From positions 3,596,001 through 3,660,000 of the forward strand of contig NZ_CP136562.1 of assembly GCF_018215265.2 (NCBI RefSeq): a DNA stretch of 64,000 bases, written 5' to 3'. The notes under the pieces are model-generated. The model did no database searches. It saw only the letters and a list, made by a program, of their open reading frames with translations, and was not told where the DNA came from. This DNA comes from Paenarthrobacter sp. GOM3. Lineage in GTDB: Bacteria; Actinomycetota; Actinomycetes; Actinomycetales; Micrococcaceae. The position numbers and the translations under genes are program-made. Positions 52,261 to 61,572 of the stretch are shown piece after piece (positions within the stretch are counted from its first letter, which is position 1; every line of letters begins with the position of its first letter).

Positions 52261-54537
52261 CTAGGAACGGACCGCCATGCTCGGGTCGAGTTGCTCGATG
52301 CCCTCGGGAGTCACCAGGACAACGCGGGCCGTGCAGATGTCGTAGAACAAACCGGTGGCCTGCAGTTCTCCCGAAGCGAGGGCCGGCCCGGTCACAGGAT
52401 GGTCCTCAAGCTTCCTGAGCTGCAGAGCCACGTTGACCATGCTGAGTTGGTCCAAGCGGCTGTAGCCCTCGGCAGCTGCGGCCAATGCCACGGGATGTCC
52501 GGAAAGCAGGGCCGAGTAGCTTGGCCGGGCATGCTCCAGCCACGAATCGAAGCCCGTGCCCAGCGCAGGTCCGGCGCCTTCAAAGTCGGCGATGACAGCT
52601 TTCATCGCACCGCAGTTTGAATGCCCGCAGATGACGATCGAGTCCACGGACAACCCTTTGACCGCGAAGGAGAGCGCGGAGTCGATCGAAGCATCGCGGC
52701 CGTCATTGCACACCACGTTTCCGATGTTCCGCAGGGTAAGAAGGTCGCCCGGTCCGCTGCTGGTGATCAGGTTGGGATTGACCCTTGAATCCACGCAGGC
52801 CACGAACAGCGTGTCAGGATTCTGGCCTTCTGTCAGATCCTGCACCAACGGCCGGACCTTGTCCGCGTGGCGTCGATGGTATTTGTCGATACCCAGGAGG
52901 ATCGACCGCAGCGGCAGCCGCCCACCGTCGTCGTCTGCTGTTGTGTCGTCACCGGACGGCAACCAGGACGTCTTGGGAGGAAGCGGAAACTCACGGGGGT
53001 CCTGGCGCTGGGGCTTGTTGTCCTCGGCGTCGGTGAAGGCGGTGGTGCCGTGCTCTTCGAGGGTCACGGACGCGCCGGTGTTGCGTTGCTGCTTCTGCCA
53101 GGCAACCAGGGCTTCTCGGAAGGCGTGGTCGAGGTAGTCGGCGTAGAGTTCCACCACAGCGTCCTGGCCTTCGGGCACGGAATGCAGGACGCGGTTGAGC
53201 CGCGGGAGCGCGAAAAAGCTGCACGAGCCGGCAATGGTGACCCTCCAGGGCAGCCCCGAACCGGCAGGCGCGTGCGCGTGGATTTGAGCGCGGAGCACCC
53301 GCCACAGCACACAAACAGCAGCGAGGGCCAAGCCGATGAGGACACCTTCGAGGAGGTTCAACGCCACGACGCACACCAACGTCACTGCATAGACCAGCAG
53401 GTCGCCGGTGCGGAGGCTGGTACGGATGTCGGCGACTTTGATGAGCTTGGCACCGATGACCAACAAGAGGCCTGCGAGCACGGACATGGGGATCAGTTGG
53501 ATGAGACCGGCGAACAACACCGAGAACACCAGGACCCACACGCCGTGCAGGATGGCCGAGGTTCGGCTTTTGGCTCCGGCTTCGACGTTGGTGGCGCTGC
53601 GGACGATCACGCCGGTCACCGGGAGTCCGCCGAGCATGCCGGAGACCATGTTGGCGGAGCCTTGGCCGACGAGCTCACGGTTCAGGTTGGTCCGCGAGCC
53701 GCCCATTTTGTCTACGGCGACGGCGGACAGCAGCGACTCGATGCTCGCGATCAGCGCCACGGTAATGACGGCCATCGCTGCGGCGCGCCAGTTGCCGTCG
53801 GGCAGGCTGGGCAGGGCGACGGCGTCCAGAATTGAACCGCTGAAGCTGATTCGCTCAACGTTTGGCGCCACTGCCACGGACAGCGCTGTCACGGCGACGA
53901 CGGCGGCCAGCGGCCCTGGAACTTTCCGCACCATCGCGGGAAGGTAGGTCCAGGCCAGGAGGATCACGACGACGGCCAGGCCCAGCAGCGCCGAATGCAG
54001 CTCGACGTTGGTGATGGCTGCGGGGAGGGCCGCCAGGTTCTCGACGGCGGAACCCGCGGCTTGGCCGCCCAGCAGCACGTGGAGTTGTTGCAGGATGATG
54101 GTGATCCCGATGCCCGCAAGCATGGCCTTGACCACTACCGGCGACACTGCCAGCGCAGCCCGCCCGATGCGGCTCACACCCATCAGCAACTGCACGACGC
54201 CGGCCGCAGCGGTGATGGCGCAGGTAACCTGCCAGCCGAACTCGGCTACCAAGCCGGCGACGACGACGGTCAGCCCGGCGGCAGGGCCGCTCACCTGCAG
54301 CGGGGAACCACCCAGGCTTCCTGCAACTATGCCGCCAACGGCTGCGGCAATGAGTCCGGCCATGATCGGAGCACCTGAAGCTGCGGCGATGCCGAGCGAA
54401 AGCGGGAGTGCTACGAGGAAGACCACCAGGGACGCGGGGAGATCCGCACCCAGGTTGCTGAGGAGGCTTGGCTTGGTTCGTCCCGGCGGGCTGTGCGAAT
54501 CGGTGGGGATGGTGGCGGATTCGTTGGACTGCGGCAT
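52261..54537 (-). CDS. SulP-type anion transporter fused to beta-carbonic anhydrase
   Basis: A 758-residue fusion. Residues of about 30-430 form a SulP transporter core (DLPASLVVFLVALPLSLGIA, GGSPLQVSGPAAGLTVVVAG), then a STAS-like segment (VVELYADYLDHAFREALVAW). The C-terminal ~190 residues are a beta-carbonic anhydrase with the zinc ligands in VACVDSRVNP (C-x-D-x-R) and GHSNCGA (H-x2-C). It probably imports bicarbonate and equilibrates it with CO2. The ATG at 54537 has AAAGGA upstream; an earlier frame to 54624 lacks family resemblance. Confidence 0.92.
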   Translation of the reverse strand: MPQSNESATIPTDSHSPPGRTKPSLLSNLGADLPASLVVFLVALPLSLGIAAASGAPIMAGLIAAAVGGIVAGSLGGSPLQVSGPAAGLTVVVAGLVAEFGWQVTCAITAAAGVVQLLMGVSRIGRAALAVSPVVVKAMLAGIGITIILQQLHVLLGGQAAGSAVENLAALPAAITNVELHSALLGLAVVVILLAWTYLPAMVRKVPGPLAAVVAVTALSVAVAPNVERISFSGSILDAVALPSLPDGNWRAAAMAVITVALIASIESLLSAVAVDKMGGSRTNLNRELVGQGSANMVSGMLGGLPVTGVIVRSATNVEAGAKSRTSAILHGVWVLVFSVLFAGLIQLIPMSVLAGLLLVIGAKLIKVADIRTSLRTGDLLVYAVTLVCVVALNLLEGVLIGLALAAVCVLWRVLRAQIHAHAPAGSGLPWRVTIAGSCSFFALPRLNRVLHSVPEGQDAVVELYADYLDHAFREALVAWQKQQRNTGASVTLEEHGTTAFTDAEDNKPQRQDPREFPLPPKTSWLPSGDDTTADDDGGRLPLRSILLGIDKYHRRHADKVRPLVQDLTEGQNPDTLFVACVDSRVNPNLITSSGPGDLLTLRNIGNVVCNDGRDASIDSALSFAVKGLSVDSIVICGHSNCGAMKAVIADFEGAGPALGTGFDSWLEHARPSYSALLSGHPVALAAAAEGYSRLDQLSMVNVALQLRKLEDHPVTGPALASGELQATGLFYDICTARVVLVTPEGIEQLDPSMAVRS

Positions 54538-54725
54538 GGTGTTCCTTTGGCTCGGGAGTGCTGACTCCTCCAAGCTACGGAACCTGTCACGGTTAATGAC
54601 AACAAGATGTGACAAGCATGACAAAAGCTGTGAAGATGCGCTTCATCTGGGGACCAAGGGGAACTTTTGCGGGGGTGGGGCTCGTTGGAAGGGTTCCTGT
54701 GATCGGTGTTCGGCGTGGCAAACGA

Positions 54726-54752
54726 ACGACGGCGGGCACCTCCCGCCGTCGT
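54726..54752. terminator. Hairpin between the SulP gene and the acyl-CoA dehydrogenase-like gene
   Basis: ACGACGGCGGG (54726-54736) pairs with CCCGCCGTCGT (54742-54752). It lies between divergent starts, so it may be an attenuator or insulator rather than a normal gene end. Confidence 0.45.
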
Positions 54753-54774
54753 CGTCTTGCCTCCCGCACCTAAA

Positions 54775-54788
54775 CTAAGGTTCCTTAG
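54775..54788. promoter_or_regulatory. Small palindrome before the acyl-CoA dehydrogenase-like gene
   Basis: CTAAGG-TT-CCTTAG is perfectly palindromic and ends 15 bases before the ATG. It only loosely resembles an iron-regulator (DtxR/IdeR) box. Confidence 0.3.
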
Positions 54789-54803
54789 AATAGGCTGGTT
54801 CCT

Positions 54804-55877
54804 ATGAGCGATTCAGAAGTGCAGCCCGTACGCATCAGCTCCGTGCCCGTACAGCTGCAAGCACTGGAGCCCGTCCTGGAAAAGGTGCGCGCGGCAGTGG
54901 GCGATGTCCCGGCGTTGCTGGCTATCGCGGAGGCAATCGGACAGACGGCTCCCACACCTGGTGATGGCAACACGGCGAAACTGTGGGAGCTGCTGGCTTC
55001 GGTCACGGCCGTGGACGTCGCTGCGGGGCGCGTGCTCGAACCGCACCTTGACGCCGTCGGGATTCTGGCCCAGGCGGACCGTCCGCAGCAGGAAGGAACG
55101 TGGGGCGTCTTCGCGGCGGAGGGCCCGGGCCTGAAGCTCGAGGCCAAGCAAGAAGCTGACGGTAGTTACGTCCTCAGCGGCTCAAAGCCGTGGTGCTCCC
55201 TAGCGGCACAGTTGGATGGGGCAATCATCACCGCCCATGTCGCCGGGGACAACACCCGGGCCGCCTTCGCAGCGGACCTTAAGCACTCCGGTGTGACAGC
55301 CGAAACCCCCGAATGGACCAGCCGCGGGCTCAGGGAAATCCCCAGCGGAACGGTGCACTTCGACCATGTCCCAGCTACAGCCGTCGGCGGCGCGGGCTGG
55401 TATTTCGAGCGCCCTGGCTTCGCCTGGGGTGGCATGGGCGTGGCCGCCTGCTGGCTGGGCGGCGCCGTGGCTGTGGCCCGGGACTTCCGCAGTTCCCTGG
55501 CCAGGGCATCGGATAACGGCCGGGAACCGGACCAGATCGCCCTCGCCTCCCTTGGCGAGGTGGACAGGATCATCGCCTCCGTCACCGGATACTTGGCTCA
55601 AACGGCTGAGCGCATCGACGCCGGCGACCTCGCAGATTCAGGCGACGAGGGCGAAAGCCCCTGGCCCGAAGCCTTGCGCGTCCGCGGAACCGTTGCCTCC
55701 GCCGTCGAACGCGTCCAAACCCTGGTGACCCAAAACCTGGGCCCCGGGCCGTTGGCATTCAACGAACAGTACGGCAAGCGGATGGCGGATTTGTCCCTCT
55801 ATATCCGCCAGCATCACGCCATGCGGGACGACGCCCAGCTGGGGGCGCTGGTGCTGAAAGGGGACCGCCGGTGGTAG
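54804..55877 (+). CDS. Acyl-CoA dehydrogenase-like flavoprotein
   Basis: A 357-residue protein with the acyl-CoA dehydrogenase middle and C-terminal domains in degenerate form: GSYVLSGSKPWCSLAAQLDGAI and SGTVHFDHVPATAVGGAGWYF in the beta domain, then a helical C-terminal bundle. The usual catalytic Glu is not obvious. It is followed by an overlapping PIG-L/methyltransferase gene and a glycosyltransferase gene. This three-gene arrangement recurs in other bacteria as far as I recall, without known function. Confidence 0.75.
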   Translation: MSDSEVQPVRISSVPVQLQALEPVLEKVRAAVGDVPALLAIAEAIGQTAPTPGDGNTAKLWELLASVTAVDVAAGRVLEPHLDAVGILAQADRPQQEGTWGVFAAEGPGLKLEAKQEADGSYVLSGSKPWCSLAAQLDGAIITAHVAGDNTRAAFAADLKHSGVTAETPEWTSRGLREIPSGTVHFDHVPATAVGGAGWYFERPGFAWGGMGVAACWLGGAVAVARDFRSSLARASDNGREPDQIALASLGEVDRIIASVTGYLAQTAERIDAGDLADSGDEGESPWPEALRVRGTVASAVERVQTLVTQNLGPGPLAFNEQYGKRMADLSLYIRQHHAMRDDAQLGALVLKGDRRW

Positions 55878-57250
55878 CTTTTTCGCACACGGACACGGGC
55901 ACGACGGAACCGGAATGGTTGGCCAGCGGCGTCGCCGCGCTGCCGGAGCTCCCTTTGGGCCAGGGCGAACTCGCGGACATGGCTTTCGTCGTCCTGGCCG
56001 CGCACCCGGACGACGAAACTTTGGGCGCCGGCGGGTTCCTGACCAAACTGCATTCGTCCGGAGCCGCAGTGGAACTCCTCCTGTGTACGGCCGGTGAAGC
56101 ATCCCACCCGGAGTCACCAACGACGACGCCGGAACAGCTTGCCGCCGTGAGGCTCGCTGAGTTCGACAAGGGTGTGTCCGCGTTGGCTCCCAGCGCGACC
56201 TGGAAGTTTTTGGGACTGCCCGACGGCCAATTGGCGGCCAACAGTGGCCGCATTGCTGAGGCCATACGCGACGCCATTTCGGCGCATGGGCTTCCCCCGG
56301 AGAACATCGTCATCGTTGCTCCGTACCGCGAGGACGGCCACACCGACCACGATGCCCTTGGCGCAACAGCAGCCAGGGTTGCTGAAGAGGACGCCCACGG
56401 CCTGTTGGAATACCCCATCTGGTACTGGTTGTGGGCTGGCCTCGACGACGCCACATGGCAGTCCTGGGTGCGGGTGCCATTGACCAGCCACGAGCAGGAG
56501 GCGAAGGCGAAAGCCATGGGCGCGCACACGTCCCAGATTGAACCGCTATCGGAGCAACCCGGCGACGGGACCCTGTTGTCGGCGACTTTCCTGGAGCACT
56601 TCGAAAGGCCGTGGGAAACCTTCGCCTGGCAACCGTCGAAGGCAGGCAACAACACCGCGGCCGACGCTGAACGGATCTTTGACGAAGTCCACGCCAAGGG
56701 AGACGATCCCTGGGCCTACACCACCAGCTGGTACGAGCGCCGAAAACGCGCACTGACCTTAGCGGCCCTCCCGCAGGAATCGTACGAATCCGGGCTGGAA
56801 CTCGGTTGCTCCATTGGCACCCTCAGCGAGGAACTCGCCCAACGCTGCAAGGCGTTCCTCGGTGTTGAGGCCAGTGGCATTGCGGCAAAAAAGGCAGCTG
56901 AGCGGCTTTCCACGTACTCCTCCGCCGAAGCCCGTCACCTCACCATCCCGAATGAGTGGCCGGAAGGTTCCTTTGATCTGGTGGTGCTCTCCGAGATGGG
57001 CTATTACCTGGCGCCGGAAGAGCTGACGAGAGTATTCGGGCACATCGAGTCCTCGATGAAACCCGGCGGAACGCTTCTCCTGTGCCATTGGCGTCATCCA
57101 ATCTCCGGCTGGCAGCTGGACGCGGAGACCGTTCACTCGATGGCGCGGCAGCAGCTTGCCTGGCCAACGTTGGGGGTCTATCGCGAGAAGGACTTCGTGC
57201 TGGAAACCTTGGTTGCACCGGCCCCGGCGGTCAGTGACGGCCCGACGTGA
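55871..57250 (+). CDS. Bifunctional PIG-L family deacetylase / SAM-dependent methyltransferase
   Basis: A 459-residue two-domain enzyme. The N-terminal PIG-L (LmbE-like) domain has AHPDDETLGAGG and REDGHTDHDA, the zinc-binding motifs of N-acetylglucosaminyl deacetylases. The C-terminal domain is a NodS/class I methyltransferase with LELGCSIGTLSEELA and FDLVVLSEMGYYL. Start is GTG 55871, seven bases inside the upstream gene; the stop overlaps the next start. The substrate may be an amino-sugar glycoconjugate. Confidence 0.83.
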   Translation: MVAFSHTDTGTTEPEWLASGVAALPELPLGQGELADMAFVVLAAHPDDETLGAGGFLTKLHSSGAAVELLLCTAGEASHPESPTTTPEQLAAVRLAEFDKGVSALAPSATWKFLGLPDGQLAANSGRIAEAIRDAISAHGLPPENIVIVAPYREDGHTDHDALGATAARVAEEDAHGLLEYPIWYWLWAGLDDATWQSWVRVPLTSHEQEAKAKAMGAHTSQIEPLSEQPGDGTLLSATFLEHFERPWETFAWQPSKAGNNTAADAERIFDEVHAKGDDPWAYTTSWYERRKRALTLAALPQESYESGLELGCSIGTLSEELAQRCKAFLGVEASGIAAKKAAERLSTYSSAEARHLTIPNEWPEGSFDLVVLSEMGYYLAPEELTRVFGHIESSMKPGGTLLLCHWRHPISGWQLDAETVHSMARQQLAWPTLGVYREKDFVLETLVAPAPAVSDGPT

Positions 57251-57996
57251 GCGGGGGCACCGAGCAGCAGATCCAACGCATTGCGGTCACCATGCCCGCC
57301 CACGACGAGGAGCAGCACATCGGCAGGGCGCTGGCAGCACTGGGTACAGCGTTGGACACCCTGGAACGGGAGCATCCGGGTGTGCCTGCCACTGTCACCG
57401 TGGTTCTGGACAGTTGCACTGACGGTTCGGCCGCGATCACCGCCGCCCGTGTCGCCGCCGATCCACGATTTGCTTCCGTCGCCGTGCAACTGCGGAGCGC
57501 GGGAGCTTGCCGGGACCAGGGTATTCGGACGGCCCTGCTCTCGCATCCGGCGGAAGCCACAGGGAGCTTGTGGCTCGCCAACACGGACGCCGACTCGGTT
57601 GTCCCCCCGAACTGGCTGGTGCGCCAAGTCGGGTTGGCTAACGCTGGAGCGGACGTGGTTCTGGGGTCGGTGGAACCGGATGCCTATGATCTGGACCCGG
57701 CCGTGCTCAGCCAGTGGCTGGAACTCCACCCGTTTCGCGAAAACCATCAGCACATCTACGGTGCCAACCTGGGGATCCGGGCCTCGGCGTACCTGGCCGC
57801 AGGGGGCTTCCCGCACCTTCGGGCCCACGAGGACAGGCGCCTGGTGGAGCGCACCCGTCACCAAGGTTTCAGGGTGACTGCTACGGATTCCATCAGGGTT
57901 CTCACCTCCGGCCGGACCCATGCCCGTGCACCCGAGGGATTCGCAGCGTATCTGCGGACTCTGGGCGCGGAACTTCCAGCCGCGACAGGGAGCTAA
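57247..57996 (+). CDS. Family 2 glycosyltransferase
   Basis: A 249-residue GT-A glycosyltransferase. VTMPAHDEEQHIGRALAAL opens the fold, NTDADS is the metal/nucleotide-sugar DXD motif, and HLRAHEDRRLVERTRHQGF carries the conserved ED. There is no membrane anchor. Start GTG 57247 overlaps the upstream stop by four bases. It acts with the two preceding genes, presumably on a secondary metabolite or small glycoconjugate. It converges on the adenylate kinase gene with a four-base stop overlap. Confidence 0.83.
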   Translation: MSGGTEQQIQRIAVTMPAHDEEQHIGRALAALGTALDTLEREHPGVPATVTVVLDSCTDGSAAITAARVAADPRFASVAVQLRSAGACRDQGIRTALLSHPAEATGSLWLANTDADSVVPPNWLVRQVGLANAGADVVLGSVEPDAYDLDPAVLSQWLELHPFRENHQHIYGANLGIRASAYLAAGGFPHLRAHEDRRLVERTRHQGFRVTATDSIRVLTSGRTHARAPEGFAAYLRTLGAELPAATGS

Positions 57997-58586
57997 GCCC
58001 CTACGGCCTTACCCGCCAAGGCCCTTTCGATGGCGGCAATCGCGTCCGTGGTGATCGCTTCCCTCTCGCCGGATCCGTTCACAGTCAGCAAAATCCCACG
58101 GTTTGAGTACGCAGCCAGGACCGGCTGGGTCTGGTCACTGTAGAGCTCCAATCGGCGCTGAATGACGGACTCAGTGTCATCGCTTCGCCCTTGCTCCTGG
58201 GCGCGGCGGAGCATCCGGGCCAACAGCTCATGGTCTGCGGCCGTCAACGCGAGGGCTGCGTCAAGCGCCTGCCCCCGATGGGTGAGCATCTCGTCCAAGG
58301 CAGCGACCTGGATGACCGTTCGCGGGTAGCCGTCCAGGAGGAACCCCTCTTCGGCGTCACCTTCGTCCAGCCGTTGCCTCAGCATGGCCGTAGTGACATG
58401 GTCCGGCACGAACTCGCCGTGATCCATGTACGCACTGGCCTCGGCCCCCAACTCCGTCTGTTGGCGAACGTGGGTGCGGAACAAGTCTCCAGTGGAAATG
58501 GCGGGGATCCGGAAGTGGCCGGCGATGTGCTCCGCCTGCGTGCCTTTACCGGAACCAGGAGGGCCCATGATGATCAGTCGCGCCAT
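57993..58586 (-). CDS. Adenylate kinase, short type
   Basis: A 197-residue adenylate kinase phosphorylating AMP from ATP. The P-loop is MGPPGSGKGTQ, AMP-binding residues are in STGDLFRTH and FLLDGYPRT, and the lid is the short form (RAQEQGRSDDTESVIQRRL). The ATG at 58586 gives the usual N-terminus MARLIIMGPPG. It is not in the ribosomal-protein/secY operon where the housekeeping gene normally sits, so it is probably a second copy. Confidence 0.88.
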   Translation of the reverse strand: MARLIIMGPPGSGKGTQAEHIAGHFRIPAISTGDLFRTHVRQQTELGAEASAYMDHGEFVPDHVTTAMLRQRLDEGDAEEGFLLDGYPRTVIQVAALDEMLTHRGQALDAALALTAADHELLARMLRRAQEQGRSDDTESVIQRRLELYSDQTQPVLAAYSNRGILLTVNGSGEREAITTDAIAAIERALAGKAVGA

Positions 58587-58810
58587 GACACTGGTCCGTT
58601 TCGAGAGGCGGCCGGGACTTAAACCATACGCCGACGACGGCGGGAGGATCACCTGTGCCACCGAAATTTCGTGGGCGGCGCCCGGACGTGGGCGTCCGGA
58701 TGTGGGCGGCGCCCTGACGTCGGCGGCGCCAGCGGCCGTGGCCCTATCCATCCCACCGACGACCAACACCCGGCCAGCCCTTGCGGCCTGCCGCCCTCGC
58801 GGGTAGGTTA

Positions 58811-58837
58811 TTGAAACGTCTCAAAGAAAGCGTTTTC
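58811..58837 (+). promoter_or_regulatory. Two LacI-type operator-like palindromes upstream of the lyase gene
   Basis: TTGAAACGTCTCAA (58811-58824) and GAAAGCGTTTTC (58826-58837) have the central CG and A/T arms of LacI-family operators. No LacI gene is in the window. Confidence 0.45.
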
Positions 58838-58861
58838 CCAACTCTTTAGGTGGAATGGATC

Positions 58862-61555
58862 ATGACTCAGCATGCCCCGATCGCGTGGATCGATGGTGAA
58901 CCGCCCGCAGGACTCAGCGGCGGCACAACATGGGGAATGCCGTTCCAGCGGGGCACCGTCGCGGACGCGGAACACCTCACCGTCCGCGACTCAAGCGGCA
59001 GCGCCGTCAACGTCCAAGCCTGGCCACTCGCCACCTGGCCCGATGGTTCGCTCAAGTGGGCGGGCATCGCCCTGGGAGCAACGGAAAACCCCGCGCCTGC
59101 TTACAGCGTCTCCACCAAGCCAACGGGCACACCCAACCCAACGTCAACGCACGACGACGGCCCGGCAGCCGCCGTCGAACCTTCACCGGAAGTAACCGTC
59201 ACCGAAACTGAAACATCGGTCACCGTCTCCACGGGCACTCTCGAAATGGCCATCCCCAGGCGCGGCGAAACACTGTTCAGCGAGCTCCGTCGCGGCGGTA
59301 ATGCTGTAGCGAAGGACGCGCGGCTGGTGAGTCTCCTGCAGAACGGCCTGCAAGAAGGTCCGGGCAGCACCACCCGCGAGGCCTACGCCAGCCACGTCTC
59401 GAGTGTGACGGTGGAACAGCGCGGTCCAGTTCGGGCAGTAGCCCGCATCGAAGGGCAACACCGCGCCAAGGATGGCGGCAAAGAATGGCTCCCCTTCACC
59501 GTTCGCTTCTACTTCTACGCAGGCGCCCGTAGCGTCAGGATGGTGCACTCGTTCATCTGGGACGGCGACGCGGAGGAGGACTTCCTGGCCGGGATGGGCG
59601 TGGAGTTCACTGTGCCGCTGCAGAGCGAACTCCATAACCGCCACGTCCGGATTGCCGGTGCTGACGGCGGATTCCTGGTGGAAGCAGCCCGCGGCCTGAC
59701 TGGTCTGCGACGGGATCCGGGCGAGGCGGTGCGTGCCGCCCAGGTTGCCGGCCAGGCCACCCCGCCGATCACCGAGTGGAGCCCGCTGGTCTCCGAGCGC
59801 CTCCACCTCATCCCACGTTGGAACGACTACACCCTCACCCAACTGTCTGCTGACGGCTTCGAGCTGCGCAAACGGACGGCGCCCGGCCACGGATGGGTGG
59901 GCATTTCCGGCGGAACCCGGTCAGCTGGTTTCTGTTCGCTGAGCGATCTACGTGGCGGTTTCGGCATCGGAGTGAGGGACTTTTGGCAGTCCCACCCCGG
60001 CCAACTGGACATTCGCCGCGCCGCAACAAGCGACGCAACAGTGACCGCATGGCTCTACTCCCCCGAAGCCCAGCCCATGGACCTCCGCTTCTACCACGAC
60101 GGCCTGGGCCAGGACACGTTCGAGGACCAGCTTGAGGGCCTGGAAATCACGTACGAGGATTACGAACCCGGGTTCGGCAATCCCACGGGGATCGCCCGAA
60201 CACACGAGCTGACGCTGTTCGCCTACGACGCCACGCCGTCCACGGAGAGCCTCGCCGTCGACGCCCAGGCTGCGTCCACTCCCCCGTTGCTGCAACCCTC
60301 ACCGGAGTACCTTCACAAAGCCGGCGTCTTTGGCGATTGGGCTCCCGTGGACCGCAGCACGCAGGCACGGGCGGAGCTCGAAGACAAGCTGGACTTCCTG
60401 TTCGACTTCTACCAGGGCCAGACCGAGCAACGCCGCTGGTACGGGTTCTGGAATTACGGGGACGTGATGCACGCCTACGACTCTGACCGGCACGTCTGGC
60501 GCTACGACGTGGGCGGCTACGCGTGGGACAACTCCGAGCTCTCACCCGACCTCTGGCTTTGGTATATGTACCTCCGCACGGGCCGCGCAGACGTCTTCCG
60601 CTACGCCGAGGCCATGACCCGCCACACCGGCGAGGTGGACGTCTACCACCTGGGACCCTGGCGCGGCCTGGGCTCCCGTCACAACGTTCAGCACTGGGGT
60701 TGCAGCGCCAAGCAGTTGCGCATCAGCACCCCGGCCTACCGGCGCTTCTACTACTACCTGACCGCCGACGAACGCACCGGCAACCTCCTCACCGAACTCG
60801 TGGACAGCGATCGGAACTTCCTGGGCTTGGACCCTGTCCGCAAGGTAAGGCCCGACGCCGATACTTACCGCCCGGACCGCGGCGCCTTGGGCGTCGGGCT
60901 GGGTACCGATTGGGGTTCCCTTGCCGCTACGTGGCTCACCGACTGGGAGCGCACGGGCAATCCACGCTCCCGCGACCGGCTCCTGGGAACCATGGCCGAT
61001 ATCGGGAAACTGAAGTACGGCTTCCTGACCGGAGAGGCGCTCTACGACCTTGATGCGGGAAGGTTCGACGCCGGCAGGGAAGCCATCAGCGTCTCCCACC
61101 TGAGTGCCGTGTTCGGTTTGGTGGAAATCTGCAGCGAACTGATCAGCCTGGTGCCGGACAAGGACTTCGAAAGAGCATGGATGCAGTATTGCCGCCTGTT
61201 CCTGGCCACCCCGGAGGAACAGGCCGCCGAAGTCGGCCAACCCCTGGCCGGCATCTATCTCACCCAGGCCCACAGCCGCCTCACGGCCTACGCCGCAGCG
61301 AAGCTGGGCTCTCCGGACCTGGCATCCTTGGCATGGGATAGCTTTGCCGAAGGCGGAGAAAACCTGAACCACGCCGAGGCATTCACGCTCAAGAAAATCC
61401 TGCCACCGTATGTGCTTCAGCCCGTGGACGAGGCCCCTACGGTGTCCACCAACGACACCGCCCAGTTCGGACTGGCTGTCATCCAGAACCTGGCCCTCAT
61501 CGGCGACCGGCTACCGACGTCCACTGCGGCGCCGAAGGAGGTGCCGGCGTCGTAA
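58862..61555 (+). CDS. PcRGLX/YetA-like exo-polysaccharide lyase family protein
   Basis: An 897-residue protein resembling the exo-rhamnogalacturonan lyase (PcRGLX)/YetA group: a beta-rich N-terminal domain with WPDGSLKWAGIAL and FYFYAGARSVRMVHSF, a central beta-sandwich, and a C-terminal helical toroid with YGFWNYGDVMHAYDSDRH, RHNVQHWGCSAKQLRIS and HAEAFTLKKILPPYV. No signal peptide is seen, so it likely acts inside the cell on imported oligosaccharides. The ATG at 58862 has AGGTGG eight bases upstream; a GTG at 58850 is less likely. LacI-like operators precede it. Confidence 0.8.
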   Translation: MTQHAPIAWIDGEPPAGLSGGTTWGMPFQRGTVADAEHLTVRDSSGSAVNVQAWPLATWPDGSLKWAGIALGATENPAPAYSVSTKPTGTPNPTSTHDDGPAAAVEPSPEVTVTETETSVTVSTGTLEMAIPRRGETLFSELRRGGNAVAKDARLVSLLQNGLQEGPGSTTREAYASHVSSVTVEQRGPVRAVARIEGQHRAKDGGKEWLPFTVRFYFYAGARSVRMVHSFIWDGDAEEDFLAGMGVEFTVPLQSELHNRHVRIAGADGGFLVEAARGLTGLRRDPGEAVRAAQVAGQATPPITEWSPLVSERLHLIPRWNDYTLTQLSADGFELRKRTAPGHGWVGISGGTRSAGFCSLSDLRGGFGIGVRDFWQSHPGQLDIRRAATSDATVTAWLYSPEAQPMDLRFYHDGLGQDTFEDQLEGLEITYEDYEPGFGNPTGIARTHELTLFAYDATPSTESLAVDAQAASTPPLLQPSPEYLHKAGVFGDWAPVDRSTQARAELEDKLDFLFDFYQGQTEQRRWYGFWNYGDVMHAYDSDRHVWRYDVGGYAWDNSELSPDLWLWYMYLRTGRADVFRYAEAMTRHTGEVDVYHLGPWRGLGSRHNVQHWGCSAKQLRISTPAYRRFYYYLTADERTGNLLTELVDSDRNFLGLDPVRKVRPDADTYRPDRGALGVGLGTDWGSLAATWLTDWERTGNPRSRDRLLGTMADIGKLKYGFLTGEALYDLDAGRFDAGREAISVSHLSAVFGLVEICSELISLVPDKDFERAWMQYCRLFLATPEEQAAEVGQPLAGIYLTQAHSRLTAYAAAKLGSPDLASLAWDSFAEGGENLNHAEAFTLKKILPPYVLQPVDEAPTVSTNDTAQFGLAVIQNLALIGDRLPTSTAAPKEVPAS

Positions 61556-61572
61556 TTCCCGCGGAGGTGACG

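Noticed and set aside
54775..54788. IdeR/DtxR iron box
   Set aside because: The palindrome is shorter and does not fit the 19-bp consensus well enough; no iron genes are nearby.
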